64,000 bases of DNA from Kineosporia sp. NBRC 101731 (GCF_030269305.1 NZ_BSTC01000008.1:124001-188000), one strand, 5' to 3'. Shown: positions 1 through 10,430, numbered from the stretch's first letter. A program made the numbers and translations. The notes: generated by a model from the sequence alone, not told the origin.

Positions 1-1
1 C

Positions 2-145
2 AGCAAGATCTACTACGAGGACGCGTCGATGAAGGCCTCGGCCCTGGCGGTCAAGAAGGCCCTCGGCGGTATCGGGGTGCTCTCCATGAACCCCACGGTC
101 ACTGACGACGACATCATCGTCGTGCTGGGGCAGGACTCCCAGTAG
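2..145 (+). CDS. LytR C-terminal domain protein (3' end only)
   Basis: Only the last 47 residues are in the window, in a frame running from the left edge to a TAG stop. The peptide has two helix-like stretches followed by a hydrophobic strand and the ending DDIIVVLGQD. That resembles the end of the LytR_C domain (PF13399), where a strand closes with V-V-L-G-x-D. Such proteins are usually secreted or membrane-anchored cell-envelope proteins of actinobacteria, and the domain's biochemical role is unknown. The family call rests on a short C-terminal fragment, so it is tentative; nothing can be said of the N-terminal part. Confidence 0.5.
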   Translation, partial: SKIYYEDASMKASALAVKKALGGIGVLSMNPTVTDDDIIVVLGQDSQ

Positions 146-184
146 CCCGAGGGCGGTGACCACGAAGGTTGGCCACCCCGCCCG

Positions 185-198
185 TTCGTGATCATGCA
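185..198 (+). repeat. Dispersed GTGATCATGCA repeat, copy 1
   Basis: The core TTCGTGATCATGCA is followed by CACCTTCCCCGGGG. The same core with a C-rich flank recurs in inverted form at 39273, 39335 and 46112, and in the same orientation at 46051. A partial inverted copy (GTGACCACGAAGG) lies just upstream at about 156. It sits shortly after the stop codon of the first gene. Confidence 0.6.
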
Positions 199-310
199 CA
201 CCTTCCCCGGGGAGCTGGGGCACGTCCCGGCCGAAGGCTGGGGGATTGCCTGATCGCGAACGCAGTAGTGCTGGCGGGCGTTGGTGGGCCACCGCACTAG
301 CTGCGCCCTC

Positions 311-430
311 CTGAGGTGCTGCGGGGCGGACTGAGGTGCTGCGGGGCGGGCCGAGGTGCTGCGGGGCGGGCCGAGGTGCTGCGGTGCGGGCCGAGGTGCT
401 GCGGTGCGGGCCGAGGTGCTGCGGTGCGGG
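311..430 (+). repeat. Six tandem 20-bp units
   Basis: Six head-to-tail copies of a 20-bp unit built on GAGGTGCTGCGG. The first three carry GGGGCGG and the last three GGTGCGG, so the array shows two variants in blocks, as expected from unit duplication by slippage. The unit length is not a multiple of three and no gene spans it. It looks like a minisatellite. Confidence 0.85.
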
Positions 431-702
431 ACCGGTCGGGCGAACCGCGTGGGCCGGACCGGGTGCTGTCAGGCAGCCACCGGGTGCCCCGGGGGACTTC
501 CCCGGCAGGCCCTGGCGCATGCATCGGTTGTCCGCCACGGGAACGTGCCCGGGCCCGGTTCGGCGGCTCGCTTGTTCCCCGATTGGGTCATTTCCGTGCG
601 GTCAGGGCGCACGGAAGTTCCCCGATCATGGACGCGGGCCGGTCAAAGTACGCGGGCGGCGCCCCAGGGGCGCCTTCAGGGGCCCACGCGCGCCTAGGTG
701 TC

Positions 703-840
703 CTGACCACGGAGGTCGGCCACCGGCTCGTGCGTAGTCAGGCAAACCCTCGGCCGGCGTTCGGCGAGGTGACCGCACTTCCCGCTCGTGGAGACGTTGT
801 CTCCGCCGAGGGCTGGGGGCCGCGTGGGCGTGAACGAACC
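703..840 (+). repeat. Diverged duplicate of 156-270
   Basis: TGACCAC, GGAGGTCGGCCACC and GTCAGGCAAACC, followed by GAGGGCTGGGGG, line up in order with TGACCAC, GAAGGTTGGCCACC, ATCATGCACACC and GAAGGCTGGGGG at 156-245. The two stretches look like degenerate direct copies of one element. The match is by eye and its edges are approximate. Confidence 0.4.
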
Positions 841-1267
841 GTGGGGTCACGTCGCCTGTGCCGGTGTGCTCACTGCCTGCACACGACGGGCCTCAGGGCG
901 TCGTCGCGGGCAGTTGCCTGACCAGCGAGGATAGTTCTGGTTCGAATAGTCCTACGTTTCGGACCGTCATCATTCTGCCTTTTATCCGGTCGTGGAAAAA
1001 GGCCGTTGCCATTCATCGAACGGCGCTCGGTCTAAGTGCGGTTCACGAACATCGCTAAGAACTGGTATCTCCCGCATGTCGCATTCAGGCGCTACTGTAG
1101 GCGTCGGTCGAACAGTTCGATGAGCAATGTCCTCTCCAGCTTTCACGCCAGAGGCCCGCACGTTGGACCATCCCGGACCTGCCTTCTCAGGTGGAAACGG
1201 CGAGCGTGAGACCCGGTTCGTGTGCAGTGCGCGAACCGCGCCGCAGTTACAGCAAGCAGGAGTTGGA

Positions 1268-1474
1268 ATGGCTCAGGGAACCGTCAAGTGGTTCAACGCC
1301 GAAAAGGGTTATGGCTTCATCACCGTTGACGGTGGTGGCGCGGACGTCTTCGTGCACTGGTCGGCCATCCAGATGGACGGCTACCGCTCGCTCGACGAAG
1401 GTCAGCGGGTGGAGTTCGAGGTCGGTCAGGGCCAGAAGGGCCCGCAGGCAGAGGCCGTGCGCCCCGCATCCTGA
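1268..1474 (+). CDS. Cold-shock protein, CspA family
   Basis: A 68-residue single-stranded RNA/DNA-binding OB-fold protein, probably an RNA chaperone in the cytosol. It shows the family's N-terminal [11 protein letters not shown] (RNP1-like) and DVFVHWSAI (RNP2-like) motifs and has the usual length. One substitution is seen: the second motif reads HWSAI where HYSAI or HFSAI is common. The ATG is preceded by AGGAG at 5 nt spacing. A less GC-rich leader of uncertain length precedes it and a strong hairpin follows, so it is probably transcribed alone. Cold-shock regulation is typical of the family but not shown here. Confidence 0.95.
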   Translation: MAQGTVKWFNAEKGYGFITVDGGGADVFVHWSAIQMDGYRSLDEGQRVEFEVGQGQKGPQAEAVRPAS

Positions 1475-1522
1475 TTCGTCGGTCGTTGGCCCCTTCGACG
1501 GGCTTATGACTTGACTCGTCAC

Positions 1523-1559
1523 CGAAGCCGTTCCCGGCTCGACCCCGGGAACGGCTTCG
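1523..1559 (+). terminator. Terminator after cold-shock gene
   Basis: A perfect 15-bp stem (CGAAGCCGTTCCCGG against its complement) with a 7-nt loop, followed by TGTGTTT. It lies about 50 nt after the cold-shock stop codon. Confidence 0.85.
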
Positions 1560-1730
1560 TGTGTTTCCGAAAGTTTTACATTCCCGAGACCAGGTCGAAC
1601 TAATAGCGTCGGTAATGGCCGTCGCCGGTCGCTCTCCTTGAACCGCGGATCGCTGAACCAATAGCGATGGATGATTGTTAGGGCAACGAGCCGGTAAGGC
1701 TATGGCTGCGCGCCGGAATGCGCTGAGCGG

Positions 1731-3959
1731 TTAATTCTTCTCGGCGTAGGACGCGATCGGGGCGGCGGCCAGAGGGATACGAACACCACGATCCCCGAGA
1801 ACCAGGGAAGTGGCCTCGGAACCGCTGTCGACGATCGCCGCGACGGCTTCTGCGGCCAAGTGCGCGGGGGCATGCACGATCACTTCGTCGTGCTGGAAGA
1901 AAACCAGTTCGGCCCGGCCCTGATCATCGGGCAGCCCCGACAGACGACGGCGTAGTCCGGCCACGAGCGCGTTGGCCCAGTCGGCCGCCGAGGCCTGGAT
2001 CACGAAGTTACGCGTGAACCGGCCCCGGGCCCGGGAGCGGGCCAGCGCCTGTTCCGGCGGCCCGTCCTGCCAGGTCGGTTCCGGTGGTGGGCAGGTGCGC
2101 CCGAGCACGCTGCGCACGATGCCGCCGTCTTCACCGGTGCGGGCCGCGCGCTCGAGCAGTTCCAGAGCCTGCGGGAAGCGCCGGCGGAGCGCCACCATCG
2201 CCAGGGAGTTGGCCCGGGCGCCGTACATGGCGGCCAGCAGGCCGATCTTCGCCTCGTTGCGGGCCTCGGGTTTACCCAGGGCCTGCCGGGCCAGGGCGGT
2301 GTACATGTCAGGGTCAGCCGTGGCCGCGATCATGCCGCGGTCTCCCGACAGCGCCGCCAGGATGCGGGGCTCCAGTTGACCCGCGTCGGCCGCCACCAGC
2401 ACCCAGCCCGGATCGGCCACCACACACGCGCGCATGACCTTGGGAATCTGCAGCGCCCCGCCCCCCGATGTTGCCCAGCGCCCGGTGACCACCCCGCCCG
2501 GCACGTACTCGGCGCGGAACCGGCCCCCGCTGACCCACTGGTCCTGCCAGGCCCAGCCGTGGGCCACATGCAGCCGGGCCAGCTCCTTGTAGCGCAGCAG
2601 GGGCGGCACGGCCGGGTGGTCGATGCCCTTCAGCTCCCAGGCGCGGGTGGTGTCGACCGTGATCCCCTGCCGCCTGAGCGCCTTCAGCACCTCGGCGGGG
2701 GAGTCCGGATTGACCTGATTGATCTGGAACCCGGGCCCACTGCTGCCCGGAGCCAGCTCCTGCGCCACCTCCTCGGCCAGCGTCTGCAGCTTGCGCGGCC
2801 GTCCGTGATGCGCAGGCCGCGGCCCGAGCAGCTCGGTGAGCACCTCGTCGTGGATGCGCACGCTCCAGGGCAGCCCGGCCCGCCCCATCTCCACGGCGGC
2901 CAGACAGACCGCGGACTCGGCGGCCACCAGTAGCGGGAAGCCTGGATGGGCGACGCGAATGTCGGCGATCTGCTCGACCTGGGTCGCGTAGAGGCGGAGT
3001 AGCCCGGCCAGACCGTGAGGTTGTTCTCCACGCGGAGTGGGGCCCACCACGGGTTCACCCTCGTCGAGGTGGTCGGGGAAGCCGGTCGGGGCGGGGTGGC
3101 TGAAGCGGTCGGGGCGGCCGCCCGGGGCAAGGTGGTCGCTCGGGGCAAGGTGGTCGCTCAGGGTCAGGTGGTCGGCCGGGGCATGGTGGCCGGTCGGGTC
3201 ATTGTGGCGGGCCTGGTCGCCGTGATCGGTCGAGTTGGGGTGGCTCGTGGTCGGGTCGCTGCGGCGGGGGTCGGTGGGGCCGGCCGGATCGGCTTCGGGA
3301 ACGTGACCCGTGGCGGTTCTGGGTACCGTCAGGCCCGCATTGTCGAGCTCCTCGACCCAGGCGGCGACCTCGTCCGGCACGGCAAGCATGCGGGGGTCGA
3401 TCTCGCCGCCGGCCGGTAGCTCAGGGCCGGAGCCGACCGAGCCGGAGCCGACCGAGCCGGAGCCGACCGAGCCGGAGCCGACCGAGCCGGGCCCGACCGA
3501 GTCCGACCCACCCGGGCCGACCGGCGTCCCTCCTTCTGGAGTTGCCCCCGAACCCTCACCGAACGCGTTCTCCTCGAACAGTGAGATCTGGGTGGCGCGG
3601 CCCGGCGTCACCGGCTCGCGGACCGCCGACTGGGGCGGCACGAACGGCTCGCCCTCGTACGTGCGCAACAAGTTCTCGACGGCGGCCAGGTCGTGGCACC
3701 GCTCGACCCGCACCCCGGCCTCGAGCAAGGCCGGATACATCTCGGTCGTACGCCACCAGATCCACCGGGGGCGGGCCTGGAGCTCCAGCCGGCGCACCTC
3801 CGCGACCGGATCGGCCGCCCAGGTGACCGGGCCGACCGGGCGACCGGCCCCGTCCACCCTTTGCCACTGGACACCGTTCCCGGAGGGCACCACCAGGACA
3901 TGCCCCGGCGCGACCGCGGCCGCGCCGGCCGAACCGCTCTTCACCGCTCCGCCCGCCAC
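1731..3959 (-). CDS. Family-A DNA polymerase-like protein (3'-5' exonuclease/polymerase type)
   Basis: A 742-aa protein of the actinobacterial 'bifunctional 3'-5' exonuclease/DNA polymerase' type, distinct from true PolA. The C-terminal half keeps polymerase motifs: motif A as AADAGQLEPR (about residue 520), motif B as RNEAKIGLLAAMYGA (about 565) and motif C as FFQHDEVIV (about 690). Motif A has DAGQLEP in place of the classical DYSQIEL, so catalytic competence is uncertain. Residues about 130-310 are a Gly/Ser/Asp/His/Pro-rich linker with internal repeats that makes it longer than usual relatives. No 5'-nuclease domain is seen. The listed start is GTG without a clear ribosome site; the true start may lie slightly downstream. 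It probably acts in DNA repair or replication side-roles, inferred only. Confidence 0.8.
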   Translation of the reverse strand: MAGGAVKSGSAGAAAVAPGHVLVVPSGNGVQWQRVDGAGRPVGPVTWAADPVAEVRRLELQARPRWIWWRTTEMYPALLEAGVRVERCHDLAAVENLLRTYEGEPFVPPQSAVREPVTPGRATQISLFEENAFGEGSGATPEGGTPVGPGGSDSVGPGSVGSGSVGSGSVGSGSVGSGPELPAGGEIDPRMLAVPDEVAAWVEELDNAGLTVPRTATGHVPEADPAGPTDPRRSDPTTSHPNSTDHGDQARHNDPTGHHAPADHLTLSDHLAPSDHLAPGGRPDRFSHPAPTGFPDHLDEGEPVVGPTPRGEQPHGLAGLLRLYATQVEQIADIRVAHPGFPLLVAAESAVCLAAVEMGRAGLPWSVRIHDEVLTELLGPRPAHHGRPRKLQTLAEEVAQELAPGSSGPGFQINQVNPDSPAEVLKALRRQGITVDTTRAWELKGIDHPAVPPLLRYKELARLHVAHGWAWQDQWVSGGRFRAEYVPGGVVTGRWATSGGGALQIPKVMRACVVADPGWVLVAADAGQLEPRILAALSGDRGMIAATADPDMYTALARQALGKPEARNEAKIGLLAAMYGARANSLAMVALRRRFPQALELLERAARTGEDGGIVRSVLGRTCPPPEPTWQDGPPEQALARSRARGRFTRNFVIQASAADWANALVAGLRRRLSGLPDDQGRAELVFFQHDEVIVHAPAHLAAEAVAAIVDSGSEATSLVLGDRGVRIPLAAAPIASYAEKN
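3426..3500. repeat. 15-bp tandem repeat inside the polymerase-like gene
   Basis: Five in-frame 15-bp units (GCCGGAGCCGACCGA), the last with one change. On the minus strand they encode the Gly/Ser/Val repeat of the linker. Because the unit is a multiple of three, copy number can vary without breaking the frame. Confidence 0.85.
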
Positions 3960-4062
3960 AACCCCATGCTGGCAGCCACCACCGACAGTTCTGAGCGCCC
4001 GGCACCGGTTACGCGGTCAGGGGAAACAATGTGCGAACGGCCGTTCGGAGGGGCTCTGGAGG

Positions 4063-4089
4063 TTTGCACTCACCATGGTCGAGTGCTAA
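4063..4089 (+). promoter_or_regulatory. CIRCE operator 1 (HrcA site) with promoter
   Basis: Arms TTGCACTC and GAGTGCTAA separated by 9 nt, matching the CIRCE consensus TTAGCACTC-N9-GAGTGCTAA with one change. TTGCAC (4064-4069) can also serve as a -35 box. The 17-nt spacer leads to TAATCA (4087-4092) as a possible -10, so bound HrcA would cover the promoter of groEL. Confidence 0.85.
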
Positions 4090-4097
4090 TCATTGAA

Positions 4098-5876
<1,779 letters not shown>

Positions 5877-5902
5877 TCCACCTGATCCATCTGCACCACA
5901 GT

Positions 5903-5932
5903 GGGGCGGCTCTCCTTCGGGAGGGCCGCCCC
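5903..5932 (+). terminator. Terminator after groEL
   Basis: GGGGCGGC pairs with GCCGCCCC, continued by CTCC/GGAG around a TTCG tetraloop. It lies 27 nt after the groEL stop. No long T-run follows, as is common in high-GC genomes. Confidence 0.8.
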
Positions 5933-6089
5933 TCGTGCTTGGTCATGGAGGACGAGGATGCGCACCTGGGGTGCCCACCCCGGAACCGGGGGCTGACCGG
6001 CGTCCGCAATTACGTCTCTTCACGGTCGATCCGCACGTAGACACGGATCGGTGCGCAGTCATGCTCCAACGCTGCTTACCCTGGTTCCT

Positions 6090-6557
6090 GTGCCGATCGA
6101 GACCACACGCGACCACAGCCGGATCGTCCCGCCCGCCCGGCAGGTGCTGCTGGCGCAGGTGACGGACCAGCCGATCGACCTCCAGGCGCTGGCCTCACGC
6201 GTCGAGGGGGCGTCGTCGGGGGCCGTGGTCACATTCGGCGGCGTGGTGCGCAACCACGACGGCGGTCGCGAGGTGACCGGCCTGGAGTACGTCGGCCACC
6301 CCACCGCGCAGGCCGTGCTGGAGCGGGTGGTCGCCGAGGTCACCGCCGCCAGCGACGCCGAGGCCGTCGCGGTCTCCCATCGCATCGGCACGCTGGCCAT
6401 CGGCGACACGGCGCTGGCCGTCGCGGTCGCCGGGGCCCATCGTCAGGAGGCCTTCGAGACCGCCATGCGCCTGGTCGACGAGGTCAAGGCGCAGCTGCCG
6501 ATCTGGAAGCGGCAGGTGCTCGCCGACGGTACCGACGAGTGGGTTGCCTGCCCCTGA
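6090..6557 (+). CDS. moaE: Molybdopterin synthase catalytic subunit MoaE
   Basis: A 155-aa large subunit of molybdopterin synthase, which with thiocarboxylated MoaD inserts the dithiolene sulfurs into precursor Z. The family signature FGGVVRNHDGG, then HRIGTLAIGD and an AHRQEAF segment, are all present. Lysines at about 133 and 140 in DEVKAQLPIWKRQ match the catalytic pair (7 apart, as in E. coli). GTG 6090 was chosen because TACCCT ends 7 nt upstream, a leaderless arrangement seen repeatedly in this window; an in-frame upstream start at 6051 lacks support. moaD and moaA lie 2 kb away on the other strand behind an unrelated membrane protein. Confidence 0.93.
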   Translation: MPIETTRDHSRIVPPARQVLLAQVTDQPIDLQALASRVEGASSGAVVTFGGVVRNHDGGREVTGLEYVGHPTAQAVLERVVAEVTAASDAEAVAVSHRIGTLAIGDTALAVAVAGAHRQEAFETAMRLVDEVKAQLPIWKRQVLADGTDEWVACP

Positions 6558-6560
6558 GAT

Positions 6561-8153
6561 CTACTTCTTGGAGCCGGCGTTCTTGATGCCGGCTTCCTTG
6601 CTGCTGCGCTGGTACAGCTGCACCTGGTAAGTGCCCAGATCGGTCGCCTTCTTGGCGTGGAAGTTGTTGCTCAGCAGCCGCTGCTTGTCGGCTTCGGGGT
6701 CTTCGGCACTCTCGCCCAGCCGGGTGTTGCTCGTGACCACCCAGATCCGGGTGCGCTTGCGCAGGGCCTTGGTGATGTCGGCGGTCGTGGCCTCGACACC
6801 GAACAGCGTGGCGGAACGGGCTCCGGTCTGGCCCAGGGCGATGTCGTCGACCTCGTCGAACGCCGCCGGGTAAGCCAGTTTCACGACGCGCCGGGACTCG
6901 GGCAGGAAGATCACCGCGTCGCCCGGCTGGGCCTGCGACTCGATGGTCTGGGCCACGCCCCGCAGATTCTCCGAGTGGCCGGTGGCCCGCCAGCGGTAGA
7001 CAGCCTGCATGTGTGCACCGCCGAGGGTGAACACGAGCAGCATGATCGCCAGGTACCGGACTCGCAGCAGGGTGGCCAGCGAGGCCAGGGCCAGAGCACC
7101 TCCGGGCACGGTGAAGAAGACGTAGCGCCAGTCGTACAGCGGGTGTATCTGCGAGACGCTCCAGAGCATCACCGTCGGCAGCACCGCCCAGGCGAGGCCG
7201 AGCGCCAGGGCCGGGTTGTGCGTGCCCCGGCCGATCCCTGCGAAAGCGAGGACCAGGAGGCCGACCACGATCCAGGTGAGCTCGTACTGGGCCTCGAAGA
7301 AGCCGGTGAGCCGGTTCCAGTGCGGCACCGGTAGCCAGGCCACCTGGGCGCTCTGCTGACTGGAGAACCAGAGCAGTGGGCTGAGCAGGGCCACGGCCAG
7401 GCCGCCGGCCAGGAACCAGCGGTGCCGCACCGGGGCGGCCGACGTGGCCAGCACATAACAGAGGTGGACGGCCAGGATGGTGAGGCCGATGACGTTGAGC
7501 AGGCCGAGCGCGGTCACGCAGCCGATGTAGACCGCCCAGCGTGTGCGCAGCCACGGCTTGCGGCAGACCTGCACCAGGGCCAGCGTGGCGGCCGTGGCCA
7601 TCAGGGCGACCAGCGCGTAGGGACGGGCCTCCTGGGCGTACCGGGAGGACAGCGGCGCGATTACCCAGAGCAGGCCGGCGACGAGGCCGACCCGGCCGGA
7701 TCCCAGTTCCCGGCCCAGACGCACCAGTAGGACGCCGGTGACGGCCGCGGCCGCCGCGGACAGCAGCCGGATCGGGGTGATCGAGGTGCTGTCGCCGAGC
7801 AGGGCGTGCGCGAGCAGGTAGTAGGTGGCGTGGACCAGGTCGACGCTCTTGGTCAGGTCGAGGATCTCGCCGGTGCTGCGCGACACCACGTCGCGGGTCA
7901 CAGCCTCGTCCCACCACGGGCTGGGCCGGTTGATCCACCAGGTGAAGACCACGACACCGATGAGCGCGACCAGACCTTCGGCCATCCACGGCCGGGCCAG
8001 GACGTCGTGGGCGCGGCCCTCGAGGCGTTCGAGACGGCTCGAGCGGGGTCTGATGCTCTGGGGGGTGGTCTGCGGTCCGGTGAGTGCTGTGGTCTTCCGG
8101 CCTGAATCAGCCGGTACGGCCCCGTCGGGTCCCCGCCCCGTGGTCTGCGTCAC
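6561..8153 (-). CDS. GT39-like membrane glycosyltransferase
   Basis: A roughly 530-aa polytopic membrane protein of the GT-C type (glycosyltransferase family 39/PMT-like). After a basic cytosolic N-terminus, the first membrane segment is followed by PSPWWDEAVTRDV, the acidic loop motif typical of GT-C enzymes, and later by SRYAQEARPYAL. About ten hydrophobic segments follow and the C-terminal 120 residues are soluble. Such proteins move sugars from polyprenyl-phosphate donors to proteins or glycans outside the membrane; the substrate here is unknown. GTG 8153 was preferred (AGGAGA 10 nt upstream) over GTG 8249, which lacks a ribosome site. It converges on moaE with a 3-nt gap. Confidence 0.75.
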   Translation of the reverse strand: MTQTTGRGPDGAVPADSGRKTTALTGPQTTPQSIRPRSSRLERLEGRAHDVLARPWMAEGLVALIGVVVFTWWINRPSPWWDEAVTRDVVSRSTGEILDLTKSVDLVHATYYLLAHALLGDSTSITPIRLLSAAAAAVTGVLLVRLGRELGSGRVGLVAGLLWVIAPLSSRYAQEARPYALVALMATAATLALVQVCRKPWLRTRWAVYIGCVTALGLLNVIGLTILAVHLCYVLATSAAPVRHRWFLAGGLAVALLSPLLWFSSQQSAQVAWLPVPHWNRLTGFFEAQYELTWIVVGLLVLAFAGIGRGTHNPALALGLAWAVLPTVMLWSVSQIHPLYDWRYVFFTVPGGALALASLATLLRVRYLAIMLLVFTLGGAHMQAVYRWRATGHSENLRGVAQTIESQAQPGDAVIFLPESRRVVKLAYPAAFDEVDDIALGQTGARSATLFGVEATTADITKALRKRTRIWVVTSNTRLGESAEDPEADKQRLLSNNFHAKKATDLGTYQVQLYQRSSKEAGIKNAGSKK

Positions 8154-8413
8154 CGAACGATGTCTCCTACTTCGACGTGGTGAATCGGCACCTATGAGAG
8201 TGCCTATGGTCACGCACGGCGACGTTGCCGCATCCTGATCCGTGGTCACCCACGGCGGACAGCGTCGACAACGGGAGACCGTTTCGGCGCCTTCGGAACG
8301 GGCGCCCTCGATCAGCCTACGTCAGGCCGGACACTGTCACCCGTCGGAAGGGTCACGGGAGGACAACGGTCGACTGAGAGATTCCTGGGAGTCGAAAACC
8401 CAGTAAAACTGGA

Positions 8414-8719
8414 TCAACCGCCAGCAAATGGCGGCAGAACGTCGACGACGGCGCCGACCGGGACGACCCTGAGGCGGTCGCCCGTGACCTCGTCCACAAG
8501 GAACGACGACGCCTCGAGGACCCTTGCGAGGGCCGCTCCATGACGGTCGGCCAGGTGCAGCAGGAGTTCATCAAGGGGGGTGGGGCCGGCGATGGACAGA
8601 TGCTCGGACTCCACTCCGGCCGCGGCCCGGGCCCCGGCGAAGTAGCGGATCGTGACCGACCCTGCCGTGGGGTTGCTGTTGTCCGTGAGGCTGTCACTGG
8701 TGATACGGGTGTTGCTCAT
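8414..8719 (-). CDS. moaD: MoaD/ThiS-family sulfur carrier (molybdopterin synthase small subunit)
   Basis: A 101-aa beta-grasp protein ending in PPFAGG, the C-terminal Gly-Gly that is adenylated and thiocarboxylated. The core begins at SVTIRYFAGARAAAG, typical of MoaD, after a 20-residue non-conserved N-terminus. The terminal GG and its place 9 nt after moaA support a MoaD role. A ThiS-like role is less likely because no thiamin genes are nearby. Confidence 0.88.
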   Translation of the reverse strand: MSNTRITSDSLTDNSNPTAGSVTIRYFAGARAAAGVESEHLSIAGPTPLDELLLHLADRHGAALARVLEASSFLVDEVTGDRLRVVPVGAVVDVLPPFAGG

Positions 8720-8728
8720 GAGAAAGAC

Positions 8729-9805
8729 TCAGCCTCCGATGGCGCTCATCGGCCGGGCCGGCTGGATGAACGAGGTGTCGTTGATGCCATGACCCGCCGC
8801 CTTGCCCCACATCGCCGCCCGCCAGATCTGGGCGAGCTCCGCGTCGTCCGCACCTGAGCGCAGCAGGGCCCGCAGGTCGGTCTCGTCGCGGGCGAACAGG
8901 CAGTTGCGGATCTGGCCGTCGGCCGTCAGCCGGGTGCGGTCGCAGTCGCCGCAGAACGGCCGGGTCACCGAGGCGATGATGCCCACGGTGCCCGTATTCT
9001 GGCCGTCCGAGGCGGTCCAGGTCTGGGCCGGTGAGGCGCCCCGGACCCGGGCGTCGACCGGAACCAGCTCGAACTCCCCGGCCAGCGCCTGCTGGATGTC
9101 GTCGGCCGTGACCATCTGCTCGCGCTGCCAGGCGCCCTGCGCGTCGAGCGGCATCTGCTCGATGAACCGCAGCTCGTAGCCCTGGGCCAGGGCCCAGCGC
9201 ACCAGGGGTACGGCCTCGTCGTCGTTGATGCCGGGCAGCAGCACCGTGTTCACCTTGACCGGCCCGAGCCCGGCCGCGGTGGCCGCGGTCAGTCCGGCCA
9301 GCACGTCGCGGTGCCGGTCGCGCCGGGTGATCCGGTGGAAGCGTTCCGGGTCGAGCGTGTCCAGGGAAACATTGATCCGGCTCAGCCCGGCCGAGGCCAG
9401 GGCTCCGGCGCGCTTGTCCAGACCCACGCCGTTCGTGGTGAGCGCGGTGACGGGCGCGTGGCCCGTCTTCGTCCGTAGCCGGGCGGTCGCCTCGACGATG
9501 CGCTCCAGGCCCCGGCGCAACAGCGGCTCGCCGCCGGTGAAGCGGACCTCCTCGACCCCCAGCTCCGCAACCGCGAGGGTGATCAGGCGGATCAGCTCGT
9601 CGTCGGAGAGCACCTGTTCGTCGGGAAGCCAGTCCAGGCCCTCCGGCGGCATGCAGTAACCGCAGCGCAGCGAGCACTTGTCGGTCAGGCTCACCCGCAG
9701 ATCGGTGGCCACCCGTCCATAGGTATCGATCAGGCGGGAGTCTTCGGGTCGCCCCGTGAGGGAGGGAACCCGCCCTTCTCCACGAGTCCTCGGGAGGCCG
9801 AGCAT
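8729..9805 (-). CDS. moaA: GTP 3',8-cyclase MoaA
   Basis: A 358-aa radical-SAM enzyme that starts molybdenum cofactor synthesis by converting GTP to 3',8-cyclo-7,8-dihydro-GTP. The radical-SAM cluster cysteines are C44, C48 and C51 (KCSLRCGYC). The second 4Fe-4S cluster that binds GTP uses C285, C288 and C302, and the protein ends with the required Gly-Gly. RFTGGEPLL is the SAM-binding GGE motif. ATG 9805 gives the normal family length; in-frame upstream extension to 10459 has no family support. TACAGT (9824-9829) could be the -10. It forms an operon with moaD. Confidence 0.96.
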   Translation of the reverse strand: MLGLPRTRGEGRVPSLTGRPEDSRLIDTYGRVATDLRVSLTDKCSLRCGYCMPPEGLDWLPDEQVLSDDELIRLITLAVAELGVEEVRFTGGEPLLRRGLERIVEATARLRTKTGHAPVTALTTNGVGLDKRAGALASAGLSRINVSLDTLDPERFHRITRRDRHRDVLAGLTAATAAGLGPVKVNTVLLPGINDDEAVPLVRWALAQGYELRFIEQMPLDAQGAWQREQMVTADDIQQALAGEFELVPVDARVRGASPAQTWTASDGQNTGTVGIIASVTRPFCGDCDRTRLTADGQIRNCLFARDETDLRALLRSGADDAELAQIWRAAMWGKAAGHGINDTSFIQPARPMSAIGG

Positions 9806-10201
9806 CACCGTTGCCACCTCGCCACTGTAAACAACGCTGGGGAAAAGGTGTGTTCGAGGCCTGAACCGGGCACACCGCGGCTCGCCGTCCCGGGTGGTGT
9901 GGTCGCCCGGGTGAACGGGAAGAACTCTCTGCGAGCCGGTGGTGTGGGGCATTTGTGCCGGTGGGCGACGCTGTGACGTGGCCCTCTCCAGGCACTTCCG
10001 GTCGGCGGTTCCGGTCGGTTCAGCCGGTCGGCGGGCTCCGAAAACACCCATCTGCGTGCTGTTATGACAGAGGGTAAAAACTGGTGACGCGGCGAGGGGT
10101 GCCGCGGGTGGGCGTTTCCTGTGGGTTCCCAGTGTCGTCCTACTTGACCAGGTGCTAACCTGAAGGTGAACAAAAGATGAACGAGAGGTGGCTAGGGGAC
10201 T
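9806..10201. promoter_or_regulatory. Divergent promoter region, moaA / small protein
   Basis: A 396-bp gap between divergently read genes. On the minus side TACAGT (9824-9829) is a candidate -10 for moaA. On the plus side TAACCT (10156-10161) is a candidate -10 for the 72-aa gene, but neither has a good -35. No hairpin resembling a molybdenum-cofactor riboswitch and no gene were seen. Confidence 0.4.
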
Positions 10202-10420
10202 ATGAAGCGAACCTATGGTCTTGAGACGGTCTCCGGTGCGTCGTCTACGGAGTCGGTTTCCGCGACGGGTGACTCGTCGCTGCACGAGGGGCACCCGGAG
10301 TGGACGACCGCCGGGCTGAGCCCGGTGGCCCACTGGGTGAAGCTGCCCGACGGTAAGGGTGGCCGCCGGCTGTCCATGGTGTGGGAAGTTCCGAACCCCA
10401 TGCCCTACGCCGCGCACTGA
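10202..10420 (+). CDS. Small hypothetical protein, 72 aa
   Basis: A 72-residue cytosolic protein with no membrane segment or signal peptide. The first half is Ser/Thr/Glu-rich. The second half has a compact hydrophobic stretch (SPVAHWVKLPDG, then RRLSMVWEVPNP). AGGGGA lies 5 nt before the ATG and codon bias is normal, so it looks genuinely translated. I do not recognise the family. It is a single-gene unit: 10-bp repeats and a strong terminator follow. Confidence 0.7.
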   Translation: MKRTYGLETVSGASSTESVSATGDSSLHEGHPEWTTAGLSPVAHWVKLPDGKGGRRLSMVWEVPNPMPYAAH

Positions 10421-10430
10421 GGTCGGTAAC

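Larger units (their letters stand above)
146..1267. other. Repeat-rich intergenic region
   Basis: About 1.1 kb with no credible gene: the open frames here follow repeats rather than codon bias, and none has a ribosome site. It holds one copy of the dispersed GTGATCATGCA repeat (185-198), six tandem 20-bp units (311-430), and a diverged duplicate pair (156-270 and 703-840). From about 930 to 1130 the base composition becomes clearly less GC-rich than the surroundings. This part probably carries the promoter and long 5' leader of the cold-shock gene at 1268. No tRNA or known RNA family was recognised. Confidence 0.6.

Noticed and set aside
316..921. Three overlapping open frames over the 20-bp repeats
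   Set aside because: All three frames stay open because the repeat lacks stops. The peptides are Cys/Arg/Gly repeats with no homology expected and no ribosome site.
925..960. GGTTCGAAT, resembling a tRNA T-loop
   Set aside because: The flanks cannot form the T stem and no acceptor or anticodon arm is present.
9806..10201. Molybdenum-cofactor riboswitch before moaA
   Set aside because: I could not recognise the conserved Moco RNA core in this gap.
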